Part shown: positions 1-10,644 of the stretch, piece after piece | Layout of the letters: every line of letters begins with the position of its first letter | How positions within the stretch are numbered: the first letter of the stretch is position 1 | Source of the DNA: Delphinus delphis | Lineage: Eukaryota > Chordata > Mammalia > Artiodactyla > Delphinidae | Direction of reading: 5' to 3' | Length of the DNA: 64,000 nucleotides | Assembly: GCF_949987515.2 (NCBI RefSeq) | Contig: NC_082703.1 | Location: 9,696,680-9,760,679, forward strand | Position numbers and translations under genes: made by a program | The notes under the pieces: model-generated | Seen by the model: only the letters and a program-made list of their open reading frames with translations | The model's database searches: none | Told to the model about the DNA's origin: nothing

Positions 1-620
1 GGGAAATTAGAAGTTGCTCACGTTAGGTAGAACGAGTTTTGTTGTTTTTTTCCATCTGAATAGCTGTAGTTTTGCATTTGTTTTACAATGAATACATTTG
101 CTTTTGCATATAAAATTCCACTTTTTAAAATACAACATAAATCAATATGTGATTAATAATCTGTGTAACACTAAGAATGCAGAAAAGGAAAATCAACAAG
201 AGTACAAGCTGGAAGAATGGAGATGACTTAGTAATGGCAGAGAGAGGGCATGCTAGTCCAGAGGAACAGTAGTTTAAGTTCAGAGTCAACAAGGAGAATG
301 ACATGCACGGGCTACAATAGGAAAAAAATTTCTGGCAGGGAAGCTATGGATAATATCATCTGATAAGGAGGATAGAGGCAGAACAGAGAACCTTAAATTT
401 TATCCTATCAGCAATGGGGGCCACTGGCCATTGTTGAGCCTGAATGTTCAATTTTGAAATATATATATATTTTTCAAGATATAGGCACATCTATTTGGAC
501 ATAAAAGTAAGATTTCAGATATGTAGGGATTTATGAGGAACGAACAGAAAGGACTATGGAAACCGTCTGAGCTTGTCTCGGAAGGAGAAGATGACAGCTA
601 TGCTCTCTACTTCAGTTATC
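1..620. other. Unique AT-rich DNA, no gene seen
   Basis: No open frame of interest and no repeat I can name with confidence. A short TA run lies near 460-472. The stretch around 220-440 resembles the 3' part of an old LINE-like repeat but is too diverged to assign. Confidence 0.5.
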
Positions 621-624
621 CACT

Positions 625-1590
625 TCTACATATCAAACCCTCAAAACTCAGCTCAAAATAATTTATTATTTTTTCATGATTCTGCACTCCAGGCTGGGCT
701 CAGCAGAGCAGTTTCTCTGCTCCATATGGTGTCTACTGGGGCTGAAATGAACAAGATGGCTTCATCACTCATCTATCAGCTGCCTCTGAACCACATCTAT
801 GACTAGGGGCTGGCCAGGGGTAAAGAATTGTGAAGGGTATGAGATTGACCCTGCTTGCAGATTAGTCACAGTTTCATAGATGCTGGCAGAATCTTATGTG
901 AGCAACAGAGGACTTTATTGTTCATGGCACAGGAGTCAGCATGAGCTTCGTGTTTGCATGGGTTCCCCTTGTCCCCCTCAGGTCTCTCAGCAGCAATATG
1001 GAGTGACTCAGGCCGTTCACATTGGGTTGTACCAACAGCTGAGGGACCCTGAGCTTAGGAAACTCCCAATCTTACAAGGGAACTGCTAGCAAACACACCC
1101 AACTTTGTCCCAGAAGGAAACATTATCTTTATTATCCTGGTCAGGAAATAAACCTCCCCTCTGCCCAGGAGGGAGACCTATCTCTATCCTTCAAGGATCT
1201 TTGTTATACAGATATCCTTCAAAAGACAGTTCAAGACCAGAGCTGTCACAGACATCTAGGAACATGCAGAGCTGCACCCGCCAACACTGGATATCTTCTT
1301 TCTCTCTATAACCTCTCCATGCAGTGGCTTCCTCACAGCCTGATGCTCTAAAGAGAGGCAGACCTTTTACCTGGGGGCTGGTTTCCAAGAGGGCGGAATT
1401 GGAGGCTGCCTACGGGCACCACACCACTTCTAGAGAATCACTTCTATTGGTCAAGGTCTATCCCAAAGTCAGCCCAGATAGATGCAAGGGGCAGGGAAAA
1501 GGACTCCACCTCTAGGTATGAAGCCAGCATATATTGCAGGGTAGTGATGGTTGGTGCCTACTTACCAAACTCCCTACCTAGGGAGAGCAG
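625..1590 (-). mobile_element. MLT1-like MaLR LTR, split in two
   Basis: The left part (625-830) reads like an inverted MLT1 LTR end ('ctgggctcagcagagcagtt', 'tctgctccatatggtgtc'). The right part (about 1285-1590) continues the same element in the same orientation ('cttctattggtcaaggtc', 'gactccacctct'). About 420 bp of foreign LTR-like DNA separates the halves. MLT1 is an ancient non-autonomous ERVL-MaLR family. The assignment is by eye; the subfamily is unknown. Confidence 0.6.
850..1255 (-). mobile_element. Probable solo LTR inserted in the MLT1
   Basis: This block interrupts the MLT1. Read on the minus strand it carries an AATAAA signal (near 915) followed by a U5-like tail, and one end fits the TG...CA rule of LTRs (TG at 854-855, CA near 1250). 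I could not find a clear target-site duplication, so the exact edges and family are unsettled. Confidence 0.4.
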
Positions 1591-1752
1591 CGATTTCAAC
1601 ATTATAAGAAGGAAGCATTCAGTGTGTGTGTAACATTCTTTTAAAATAATAATTCTGAAGGAAAGTAACAAATGAGAACAAGTAGGCTGAGTGGGAAATG
1701 AGATACTGCTCAAAGTATATCCTAAATAGAAAATTTTTCAGAGGTTGTGTTT

Positions 1753-2007
1753 TTCTTTTTAATTTTTGTTGGAGTATAGTTGATTTACAGTGCTGTGTTA
1801 CTTTCTACTGTACAGCAAAGTGAATCAGCTATACATATACATCTATCCACTCTTTTTTAGATTCTTTTCCCATATAGGTCATTACAGAGTATTGAGTAGA
1901 GTTCCCTGTCTATACAATAGGTCCTTATTAGTTATCTATTTTATATATAGTAGGGTGTTTATGTCAATCCCAATCTCCCAATTTATCCTTCCCCCCCTTC
2001 CCCCTTG
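1753..2007 (-). mobile_element. L1 3' UTR fragment
   Basis: Inverted cetartiodactyl L1 3' end: the plus strand shows 'ttggagtatagttgattta', 'tgtacagcaaagtgaatcag', 'agagttccctgt' and 'ccaatctcccaatttatcc', all recurring in other L1 tails of this window. An imperfect TSD, CAGAGG(T/C)TGTGT, flanks it (1739-1750 and about 2009-2020). Severely 5'-truncated, no coding part. Confidence 0.85.
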
Positions 2008-2014
2008 GCAGAGG

Positions 2015-2306
2015 CTGTGTGTTTTAAGTACACTGTGACACAGGTTAATCTAACACCCACTCACCACCAAGAGTCCTCAAGCTTTGATTTCTTCCTTGAG
2101 AGAGACTTCACTCCAACTAAAGAAAGTAGGCTCTGATTGTGCCTCTGTTTTAAGCTTTGGCCATTCCCATTGGTTCTGTGCCAATACAGAGCACCCCCTC
2201 CTATTGTTCCCTAGCAGGGGGGCAACACTCCCCAAAGGGGTTTTCTCTGGGAATTCTGAGAGAGTCTTCTTGATACTAGAACTGCCAGCCTAGGACCAGT
2301 GCGGAC
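2015..2306. other. Unique DNA between repeats
   Basis: No recognised repeat or gene. Only a short chance frame is present. Confidence 0.4.
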
Positions 2307-2500
2307 TAATGGTTCCCAAACCTGGCTGGGCATCAGAAGCATCTGTGTGGATTTTTAAACGCACATCCCCATATGCAACCCCAGATCCACTGAATCAGAG
2401 TCTCTGAAGAAGAAGTCCAGAAATCTACAAGCTCCCAGATGATTATCATGCAGCCAGTCTGGCTCATGCTGAGCGTCCAAACCTGGGAACTTCTAATTTA
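2307..2500 (+). mobile_element. MER5-type hAT-Charlie DNA transposon relic
   Basis: Matches the MER5 layout: 'ggttcccaaacctggctg', a central 'actgaatcagagtctctg', and an end complementary to the start. These are short non-autonomous hAT elements without coding capacity. Confidence 0.75.
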
Positions 2501-2590
2501 GCTGATTTCTGCCCAACCAGTTTGTCACTATCACAAGAGCTCTCCTCTCTTCCCCACTGTCACCCATCATGGCTGCAGTTCCCTCACTTT

Positions 2591-2812
2591 ATATTTTTTA
2601 ATTTTTATTTGATATTGGCTTACAATGTTGTGTTAATTTCAGGTGTACAGCAAAGTGATTCAGTTACAGATATACATATATCTATTCTTTTTCAAATTCT
2701 TTCCCCATTTAGGTTATTGCAGAATACTGAGTAGAGTTCCCTGTGCTATACAGTAGGTCATTGCTGGTTATCTACTTTAGAGTAGTGTGTATACATCAAT
2801 CCCAAACTCCTC
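2591..2812 (-). mobile_element. L1 3' UTR fragment
   Basis: Second inverted L1 tail, related to 1753-2007 ('ggcttacaatgttgtgttaa', 'ttcaggtgtacagcaaagtg', 'ctatacagtaggtcattgct'). No clear TSD seen. The better preserved 'ggtgtacagcaaagtgattc' suggests a slightly different subfamily. Confidence 0.85.
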
Positions 2813-3721
2813 TAAACTTCCGTAGTGAGGCAGCACCTCAGGAGAGAACCGTATGATTTTAGGTATCCGTGAAATGAGGAGAAATGTCACCACAAGAATC
2901 TCACTTCTTCAATAAACAAAACCACTGCCATGACAGTTGGCTTTTGGTGGTGGAGAAAGACAAGCAATATAAGATTCCAGGAGGCTTCAAGGATCTCACA
3001 AGTTTTAAATCTGAAGTGCTTTGCAATTGCTTTGCAATTTCTGTTCAGTCCCACTTCAAAATCTCACAGGTGGGTTTTCAAGTACAGTAATACACAGGTA
3101 AAAAAGTAAATAAAGGCTATTTGTCCTTGACCAGTGTTCGTTGCTGTCATCTTTCAAGCAAATATTTTTTAATAAATATATTTTAACCACTCTATTTCTC
3201 AATGAAACAAGAAAGCCTTTTCAAAATATTTATAGTGCACGTTTCTGTCATGCCATGAAGAAATCACAGTCTGAGATAAAGACTGTGATAAAGACTAACT
3301 GATCTCCTGAAGGCTGGCTGTAGTCCTTAGATGTGTTTTGTTTGGTCATCGTAGGCTTTTTAAAATTATGCTAATATCTTAAAATCCCACAAAAAATCCA
3401 GATTTCTGGCATCTCCTGAGAAGGCAGGAGACCTGGTGTCTCTGACTCACTCCTGAAGGCCACCGTCATCTGAGCTGAATAGAATTTCCTCTGTTAGATG
3501 TGACATGTTGTCTCCAATTTGCTACATTTCCCACCCCTCAATATGGTCTTGTAATGAGGTTGGTTAATTACTTGGCCCGTGAGGCATCTGGGTTTGCCTC
3601 CCTTGCTAAGCAATGGGATCACAGCAGAAATCAATATCCAAGATGACTGAGACTGTATTCTGAGAGAACAAAACAATAGAAGAGTGTCAAGACCAAGGGA
3701 AGTTTTAGAGCAAAAAAAAAC
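2813..3721. other. Unique DNA, no gene seen
   Basis: About 0.9 kb without a recognisable element. Short frames at 2884-3090 (+) and 3494-3733 (-) have no familiar motif and are within chance expectation. Confidence 0.45.
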
Positions 3722-4122
3722 TAAAATCAGCAAAAGGGAGGCTTCCCTTCTGGTGCAGTGGTTAAGAATCCTCCTGTCAATGCAGGGGACATGGGTTCAA
3801 TCCCTGGTCCGGGAAGATCCCACATGCCGCAGAACAACTAACCCCGTGCACCACAACTACTGAGACTGCGCTCCAGAGCCTGTGAGCCACAACTACTGAG
3901 CTCACGTGCCACAACTCCTGAAGCCCAGGCACCTAGAGCCCATGCTCCGCAACGAGAGAAGCCACCACAATGAGAAGCCCGCACACCACAACGCGGAGTA
4001 GCCCCCACTCACTGCAACTAGAGAAAGCCCGCGCACAGCAACGAAGACCCAACGCAGCCAAAAATAAATAAATAAAATAAATAATAAAATTTTAAAAAAT
4101 AATAAATAAAATCAGCAAAAGG
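3722..4122 (+). mobile_element. CHR-1-like long tRNA-derived SINE with perfect TSD
   Basis: The body (3738-4106) has a tRNA-like head (box A region 'tggtgcagtggttaagaatc', box B-like 'gggttcaatccc'), repeated 'cacaactactgag' modules and an (AAAT)n tail. It is flanked by a perfect 16 bp duplication, TAAAATCAGCAAAAGG, at 3722-3737 and 4107-4122. It is a pol III-type retroposon mobilised by L1, not a tRNA gene. Confidence 0.95.
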
Positions 4123-4172
4123 TAGCAGGGACAAACCATCACGAGACCAATAGTCAAAAGATCTGGGTTCTA

Positions 4173-5160
4173 CAGCCACTATGGAGAACAGTATGGAGGG
4201 TCCTTAAAAAACTAAAAATAGAACTACCATACGACCCAGCTATCCCACTACTGGGCATATACCCTGAGAAAACCATAATTCAAAGAGAGTCAAGTACCAC
4301 AATGTTCATTGCAGCTCTATTTACAATAGCCAGGACATGGAAGCAACCTAAGTGTCCATCAACAGATGAATGGATAAAGAAGATGTGGCACATATATACA
4401 ATGGAATATTACTCAGCCATAAAAAGGAATAAAATTGAGTTATTTGTAGTGAGGTGGATGGACCTAGAGTCTGTCATACAGAGTGAAGTAAGTCAGAAAG
4501 AGAAAAACAAATACCGTATGCTAACACATATATATGGAATCTAAAAAAAAAAAAAAATTGGTCATGAAGAACCTAGGGGCAGGACGGGAATAAAGATGCA
4601 GACCTACTAGAGAATGGACTTGAGGATATAGAGAGGGGGAAGGGTAAGCTGTGACAAAGTGAGAGAGTAGCATGGACATATATACACTACCAAACATAAA
4701 ATAGATAGCTAGTGGGAAGCAGCTGCATAGCACAGGGAGATCAGCTCGGTGCTTTGTGACCACCTAGAGGGGTGGGATAGGAAGGGTGGGAGGGAGGGAG
4801 ACGCAAGAGGGAAGAGATATGGGGATATATGTATATGTATAGATGATTCACTTTGTTATAAAGCAGAAACTAACACACCGTTGTAAAGCAATTATACTCC
4901 AATAAAGATGTTAAAAAAAAAACAGTGAAGCAGTGTAAAATATTTTTCAATTAAACACAAATTTGTTGTTTTGGTAGGACTACATTTCTCTTTAATCATT
5001 GAAAAATTAGCATCTGAATTGAAATGTATGCTGTAAGTATAAAACACACTGAATTTCAAAGACAGCACAAAAAAGTGTAAAGTATCTCATTAATTTTTTT
5101 TTGGCAGCATGTTGAAGTAAAAATATTTTGGATATATCCATTTAAATAAATTACTAAAAA
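4173..5160 (+). mobile_element. Young L1, 5'-truncated, with apparent 3' transduction
   Basis: It starts in the last part of ORF2 ('cagccactatggagaacag'), and the open frame 4302-4544 encodes the typical ORF2 C-terminus including the MEYYSAIKRNKIE and DLESVIQSEVSQKEK motifs, ending in a stop. The 3' UTR follows and ends in AATAAAGATGTT plus A10 near 4903-4922. A further ~230 bp and a second A-run then precede the TSD: AAAAGAT(C/A)TGGGTTCTA at 4156-4172 and 5161-5177 (17 bp, one mismatch). The reverse transcriptase, endonuclease and ORF1 regions are missing, so the copy is dead. Confidence 0.9.
4923..5152 (+). other. Non-L1 DNA inside the L1 insertion (candidate 3' transduction)
   Basis: This segment lies between the normal L1 poly(A) and a second poly(A) directly before the TSD. 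It contains 'taaataaatta' close to its end, a usable poly(A) signal. The layout fits read-through of a source L1 into downstream DNA. Part of it ('aaaatattttggatatat') resembles an old hAT-type repeat, which may derive from the source locus. Confidence 0.65.
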
Positions 5161-5302
5161 AAAAGATATGGGTTCTAATCCCAGCTCTGCCACTCAGCTA
5201 AGAGAGACTCCAGCCACATGACAGAATATCTCTGTGCTTCTCAGTCCTCATCTGTGACTCAGAAAGCAAACTGATGTCTTAGCATCTCGTAGATTGAAAA
5301 TG

Positions 5303-5645
5303 GGGGTCAGCAAAATACCGCTCAGGTCGAATCTAGCCAGCTGCCTGATTTTGCACAGCCCACTAGCCAAGAAGGGTATTTTTATATTTTTTTTAATGGG
5401 TGGGGGAAAAAAAACAAATGAAAAATAATGTTTCATGGTACAGGAAAAGTATATGAAATCCTAATTTCAGCAGCCATAAATAATTAAGTCGTACTGGAAC
5501 ACTGCCACGTTTATTCATCTACATACCGTCTGCAGCTGCTTTCACGCTCCAACGGCAGAGTTGAAGAGCTGCAGCAGAGACTGCGGCCCACAAAGCCTCA
5601 AATATTTGCTAGCTGGCTCTTCACAGGAGAAGTTTGCTGAGCCTG
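5303..5645 (-). mobile_element. hAT-like non-autonomous DNA transposon
   Basis: Starts 'gggggtcagcaaaatac' and ends 'gagaagtttgctgagcctgg', the inverted ends of a common mammalian hAT-type element with internal 'ctggaacactgccacg' and 'gcagagttgaagagctgcag'. Two further copies in opposite orientation lie at 27990 and 29571. I do not recall the exact family name. Confidence 0.7.
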
Positions 5646-5837
5646 GTCTAAATCATCATTCCAAGCGCTCCATTAATATACCAAACTGTACCAGAGAATT
5701 CCTCACTCGTATTCCTATAAATCATTCTTTCTAAAAGAAGTTAAAGGTACCAGGTGATTATTTCAGGAGCAGGGTGTTTTAAGTATGACCAAAGCATTTG
5801 CATAGGCTTTTTTTCCATGGAAATAAGAATAACAGTA

Positions 5838-6052
5838 ACTCACTTATTGAACACACACTCTGTTCCAGGCACTTCCAGGCGTTACGCCATTCAAATTCTC
5901 TGCAATCCCTTGAAGCAGGTTTCATCCTCCCCCTTTTTAAGGTGAGTAGACCAAAGCTTAGGAAATTTAATCAATGTTCCCAAGGTCAAGCAGCCAATAC
6001 GAGGTCAAGTGAAAATTCAAGTCTGTCTAACTTCAAAGCCCAGTTCATCATA
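5838..6052 (-). repeat. MIR SINE relic
   Basis: Inverted MIR pattern: 'gttccaggcac', 'caaggtcaagcagccaatac' and 'aaattcaagtctgtctaac' correspond to the core and 5' part of MIR read backwards. Diverged, no TSD visible. Confidence 0.75.
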
Positions 6053-7490
6053 TAAGAATCAAATGTCCATCCCCAGGGAAGATAAATTCGAATTAACACC
6101 CTACTCTGTTGCACCCCAATTTTTTTTTTCGTCAAACCCATCCCATCCCTAATTCTAAAAACCCTACACATAATAGATTCCCTTGATTTATTTTCCCCTT
6201 AAATCTCATCTTTCTCCTTCAGAAACATTGCCATGGAAGCTGAGGATACCCAGGGTTCCTCGATTTGATGATGCAATGTTTAGTCCTCATGAAAATAAAA
6301 TCCCATTAGCCACTGATGTGCTCAGCCAGTAGTGGGTACACCCATGCTACCTTAATATGGCCTTAGAAGTCATGCCTCTACTGCATTCTTGCCAATCCTG
6401 ATGGCTGTTCATTTACATCCTTAATACTCCCACTTTCATACCGGCAGTATTGTTTTCACTTTTGTAGTTAAATCAGATTTTCTGGAAATGATGGAAACTC
6501 ATCAAGCAGCACGTTTGTGCCTTTAAGCAAAAATAAACCACAAATGAAAGGAAGGAGAAAGAAAAAGAGTGGAGATAGAGCAATGGTGACAGGAGTGAAA
6601 AGAGATAAGAAACAGACGTGCCATGGAGCAGAGAGACAGACGGATGGATGGAGGGAAGAAAGAAAAGAATGGTCCATGGAAGAGACAGAAAGAAGAGAGC
6701 ATGAGAGGACAAAGGGAAGAAATAGAATCATTTTTTCCCAGAGGAGAAAGAAAATATCCAAGCACCCTATTTCCCTAATCCTTTTCCCACCTGGATCCAT
6801 CTGCGACTGTTCCAATTTGAATCCAAATAATGTCTGAGATTTGGGATTCACTAGTAAACTAGCTCTGATTCCCTAATCCCAACACCGGATGTTCGGGGGT
6901 GTTGGGATTTCAAGTTAATTAATTCAGCCACCTGTAACATTCTTTCAGATGTGGTTACCTTTTCATCTCAGTGCAAAGTTATCTGCAGATGTTAAGAAAG
7001 GCTTTCCCCACCCCTAACTGCCCCAGCTCTGAAAAGCCTAGTCTTCGTCCTCACAGGCAATCTCTTTCACCCCATGCTCCTTTATTTCTGAGTGCAGATC
7101 TCGAACTTGGGGTAGGGATCCCGTAGAATGAATAGTTTACTCTCTAAACTTGTTTATTTATGACCTCTTTACTGTGCAGTCGCATGCCCATCTTGCTGTG
7201 GAAAACAGAAAGAAAAATCTATATTAGGTAAAGAGGGTGTGATTTTAATTTCTCAAACGTAAGTGCCCGTTACTTTGTGAGAGAGCAGATTCAAAATAAT
7301 TTTACAAAGGGAATTTGGGGCTACCCTGATGGCACTCCCTCAACTTGCCTTCACATAGATGGAGAAGCCTGATTTTCAAGAAAGTGACCTTGCTGGGTGT
7401 CTCCTAAGATTTTTGCTGTCGTATCCAAGTACAGTGCTTATAGGCACTCACCCTGCAAACAGCAATGATAGTCATCAGGGAGTTTAAAAA
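6053..7490. other. Unique DNA with a purine-rich tract and a hairpin
   Basis: A GA-rich stretch (about 6541-6740) keeps frames open on both strands (6468-6851 minus, 6517-6837 plus). The translations are low-complexity S/F/L-rich or K/R/E-rich, so I do not call a gene. A perfect 12 bp inverted repeat (6875-6886 and 6898-6909, AATCCCAACACC) with an 11 nt spacer is present. No other element is recognised. Confidence 0.45.
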
Positions 7491-7502
7491 TACTGAGTTC
7501 CT

Positions 7503-7650
7503 GGGACTTCCCTGATGGTCCAGTGGTTAGGAGTCCACGCTTCCACTGCAGGGGGCACGGGTTTGATCCCTGGTCGAGGAAGTAAGATCCCGCATGCCAC
7601 AGAGCCAATAAATAAATAAATATATAAATGAATAAGTAAATCAATAAATA
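7503..7650 (+). mobile_element. CHRS-like short tRNA-derived SINE
   Basis: 'gggacttccctgatggtcc', box A 'ggtccagtggttagg', box B-like 'gggtttgatccc', then an (AAAT)n-type tail. The imperfect TSD AAAATACTGAGTTCCT / AAAATACTAAACTCCT (7487-7502 and 7651-7666) suggests an older insertion. Confidence 0.9.
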
Positions 7651-7987
7651 AAAATACTAAACTCCTTACCTCCCCGTATTAACTGAAAGTTTTAAGAGGT
7701 ACAATATACAAGGTGGTCTGTTTGAAAGACATCAATTAAAATCCCTCCTCAGACTATTTGCTTAGCATGTTGTAGAACTTTCTCTAGCCAGTCTAAGACA
7801 TGGGGGTCTTTGTGAGCCAGAGAAGACATCCAAGTGGTCTACCATTTTGATCCATTTAGTAGACCCCCATGAAAAAACAAAATCTTATGGTATATATTTT
7901 CTACCTATTTTATAGTTAAGAGAATTGAGACTAAATTTAAACAAACTTGGGGAAGGATTGGAATTAAAACCCACGTCCCTGACTGCA

Positions 7988-8170
7988 GAAATTGAGACAT
8001 AGATGGAGAGAACAAATGTATGGACACCAAGGGGGGAAAGTGGCAGGGGGTGGTGGTGGTGGGATGAATTGGGAGATTGGGATTGACATGTATACACCAA
8101 TATGTATTAAATGGATAACTAATAAGAAACTGCTGTATAAAAAAATAAAATTAAATTCAAAAAAAAAAAA
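7988..8170 (+). mobile_element. L1 3' tail, first insertion into the MIR
   Basis: Contains the short L1 tail signature 'gggattgacatgtatacac', 'aaatggataactaataagaa', 'ctgctgtataaaaaa' and ends in poly(A). The preceding DNA AACCCACGTCCCTGACT (7969-7985) is repeated after it, split by the later SINE. Confidence 0.85.
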
Positions 8171-8183
8171 AACCCACGTCCCA

Positions 8184-8391
8184 GGGGCTTCCCTGGTGGC
8201 GCAGTGGTTGAGAGTCCGCCTGCCGATGCAGGGGACACGGGTTCGTGCCCCGGTCCGGGAAGATCCCACATGCCGCGGAGCGGCTGGGCCCGTGAGCCAT
8301 GGCTGCTGAGCCTGCGCGTCCGGAGCCTGTGCTCCGCAACGGGAGAGGCCACAACAGTGAGAGGCCCGCGTACCACACACACACAAAAAAA
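8184..8391 (+). mobile_element. CHR-2-like SINE nested in the L1 target site
   Basis: Well-preserved CHR-2-type copy: 'ggggcttccctggtggcgca', box A 'tggcgcagtggtt', box B 'gggttcgtgcccc', then 'gtgagccatggctgctgag', with a CA-rich and A-rich tail. TSD AACCCA(C/G)GTCCC at 8171-8182 and 8392-8403. The frames across it are SINE-encoded artefacts. Confidence 0.95.
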
Positions 8392-8447
8392 AACCCAGGT
8401 CCCTGACTTCAGGTTCACTGTTCTTTCCACTCTATGCCATTCCTCCT

Positions 8448-9211
8448 ACTTTTAGAAATAAAATAACTCATTCCAGGAACACAGATACCCTCTGGTTTAT
8501 ACAATAAGTGTCTGACCAACAAGCAGTTTAAGAATCTCCATTTGTAATATCCTGTTAGATGTTGAAGGACATTAAAAACGGTGGCCACTAATAAGCATGC
8601 TGGCATTGCTGTCCACATTTCAAAGGATCTCTTGAGAGAAGGAAAAAGGTTGGTCAAGCACAATTATCTTGTATAGCAGTTAAAATTTTAACTACTCCAA
8701 TATGTTGGTGGTAAGATTTAATCTTAGCATAAGGATACCTTTTTCACCCACTGGGACTTATCATGCGCTCAAAGCAATTTAGACACACATGCTTCTTGCC
8801 TTTAAGAATCTTTCTCAAATGGAGTTCCTCTCCCTGGATCCTCATTTGTATGGGTGGAATTTCTTGCTAAGAAAACAAAATGTCTTTCAAAATCCCAGGT
8901 TGTTACCAACTTGTCATATTGGAAAGATAACGCAATTTCAGCTGCATATTCCCTCTCCAGTCAAAAGTTAATGAGATAATGAGATCCGTTTAATTTCTTG
9001 GTAAGGACACCATCTTCAAATCACAAAGGCCCCTGACAATTCTGGCATTTCTCACTGCCTTCCTTTTTGGTGCCTTCCTTTTTGGTGCCCTTCTTTTGCA
9101 AAGGAAAAACAGAAGATGCAAGTTCCAAATTTAGCATAATCTTTCCCAATTTGAATTTCATCTTAGCCTATATTTTATTCATGTATCTGGTCCCACTGTC
9201 CACCTTTTCAT
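8448..9211. other. Unique DNA, no gene seen
   Basis: No recognised repeat. It contains a perfect 15 bp tandem duplication, GCCTTCCTTTTTGGT, at 9057-9071 and 9072-9086. Short frames look random. Confidence 0.45.
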
Positions 9212-9212
9212 T

Positions 9213-9263
<51 letters not shown>

Positions 9264-9290
9264 AGGGAGAGAAACAGAGAGACAGAGGAC
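9212..9290 (+). repeat. (TA)n(GA)n compound microsatellite
   Basis: A TA run passes directly into a long GA run and then GGGA units, ending about 9290. Likely length-polymorphic. Confidence 0.95.
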
Positions 9291-9294
9291 CTGC

Positions 9295-9760
9295 AATGAA
9301 CAAGATATTGATTGTGCTAGGAACTAAAAATACAGAGCTGGATAAGAGCCTGTTCTTAGGGCGTTTAGCCTAGTGTAGAAAACTGATCGAACCCCCATAA
9401 GCAATCTGTCTGGGGGATGGGGTGTAGGCATGGAGGGTGAATTTAATCCTCCTTGGGGGAATCGTTAAAAGGCTTCTTAGAGAAGATATATTTGAGCTGA
9501 GCCTTCAGGGATTAATAAAAATATCCAACATAAATGAAGGACGATACAGATGCTCTCTAAACTCTTTAAGTGTATCGAGGACTCAGGATATATGGCTGGA
9601 AAGCCCAAGTGGATGGATCTGTTGTGACCCGATGAGGAACTTGAATCCTAGGTAAAGACTTTGCACTGCATTCTACGGTCTAAAACTGTTACCAGGGATT
9701 TTTCAGCAAGGAAGCCACAGTGTCAAATGTGTATTTGAGAAAGAGGAGTGATTCAAGTTG
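9295..9760 (+). repeat. Ancient LINE-derived repeat, family uncertain
   Basis: Reads like the widespread mammalian repeat with 'aaaatacagagctggataag', 'aggcttcttagagaagatat', 'tttgagctgagccttcag' and 'gatgaggaacttgaatc'. The same family appears at 33285, 34015, 43555 and 53285. I think it is the 3' part of an old LINE (L1M/HAL1 or L2 type) but cannot fix the name. Confidence 0.5.
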
Positions 9761-10644
9761 AGTAACGAAAAGTGAAGACAGAGAAACTTGGCAAAAGGGA
9801 AATTTCAAAGACAGAATAGGAGACGGGAGAACCGAAACTAGGATGTTGGGGATGGAAAAGAGAGAAAGGGGTGTGTATTGGACACCTTCCCTCTTCCTAG
9901 GGTCACAGGCAGATGGCCTATGAGCGCCTCTGTTCTCCAGCCCCCTACCCTTTAAACTCTATACACAGTCGCCCAAACGTCATGCATACTTTGGCTGAGA
10001 GCTAAAAACAAGGATCCCTGCATTCATTTGAATCTCTTTTTATTTTTGAAAATGAAGACTGTCAGGTAATAATATCTCATCAGCTCAATCCCCAAAACAC
10101 CAGCTGGTGGCCTCTTCGGGGCGACCTGAAACAAGCAAGAGGGAGTGTGGATGACCGTGTTTGCCACTGATTAAGTCTAACTCCGGGTACCATAAGCTGG
10201 CCCAGCCAGCTGGCATGCTTTCATCTTCCAGCAGACACCCCACGTCCATATTCATCTGCACAGAAAGGCAGAGGCTCACACCTTTCATCAGAATAATGAG
10301 CAAAGATGCCCGCAATAACAAAATTGGATTCTTTGGGGGATGGCATCTCTTCCTAATCATTCCATCTGATCAATTCTTCATTCTGTCTCTCTAGCATGTC
10401 AGAAGGGGCTCAGTGACATGCATACCTTCCCTCCTGAGAATTTCTCCCAATTCCAGTTTTGAATTAATTTTCGGAATTGGTACTGCAAAATCTTCAGGAT
10501 AATTTAGGGCAGGGGTCTCCAGGCAATGCAGTGGAATTGAGTGACATGGCTCGGTGTTTCCACGTTACCCGTCTTGGGGGATTACTCTGGAAAGGTGAGC
10601 ACAGCCTGATGAAGGAACTATTCTTGCCCTCTGACACCCCAAGA
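9761..10644. other. Unique DNA, no gene seen
   Basis: No recognised element. The overlapping frames at 10085-10394 on both strands show no known motif. Confidence 0.45.

Larger units (their letters stand above)
7890..8447 (-). repeat. MIR relic split by an L1 and a SINE
   Basis: The left piece (7890-7987) reads as an inverted MIR ('gttaagagaattgagac', 'ggaattaaaacccacgtccc'). After the inserted DNA the right piece (8392-8447) resumes with 'cccaggtccctgacttcag' and 'ctttccactctatgcca', the inverted MIR 5' end. The MIR is therefore the oldest layer of a three-level nest. Confidence 0.7.

Noticed and set aside
4302..4544. L1 ORF2 C-terminal frames (also 39772-40014, 47229-47414, 56896-57078)
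   Set aside because: They are real remnants of reverse transcriptase ORF2 but lack all catalytic regions. Annotated as mobile elements, not as genes.
6468..6851. 127-codon minus frame opposite a 106-codon plus frame
   Set aside because: Both are open because the DNA is purine-rich and stop-poor; translations are low-complexity with no motif.
8184..8270. tRNA-like A and B boxes in the SINE heads
   Set aside because: They belong to tRNA-derived retroposons. Clover-leaf folding with a proper acceptor stem is not present, so no tRNA gene is called.
8119..8430. Recurrent ~60-110 codon frames with peptides such as PADAGDTGSCPGPGRSHMPR and AAMAHGPSRSAACGIFPD
   Set aside because: They recur at every CHR-2 copy (8184, 11524, 21436, 31881, 33725, 36361, 38632, 53919) on both strands and are translations of the SINE, not genes.
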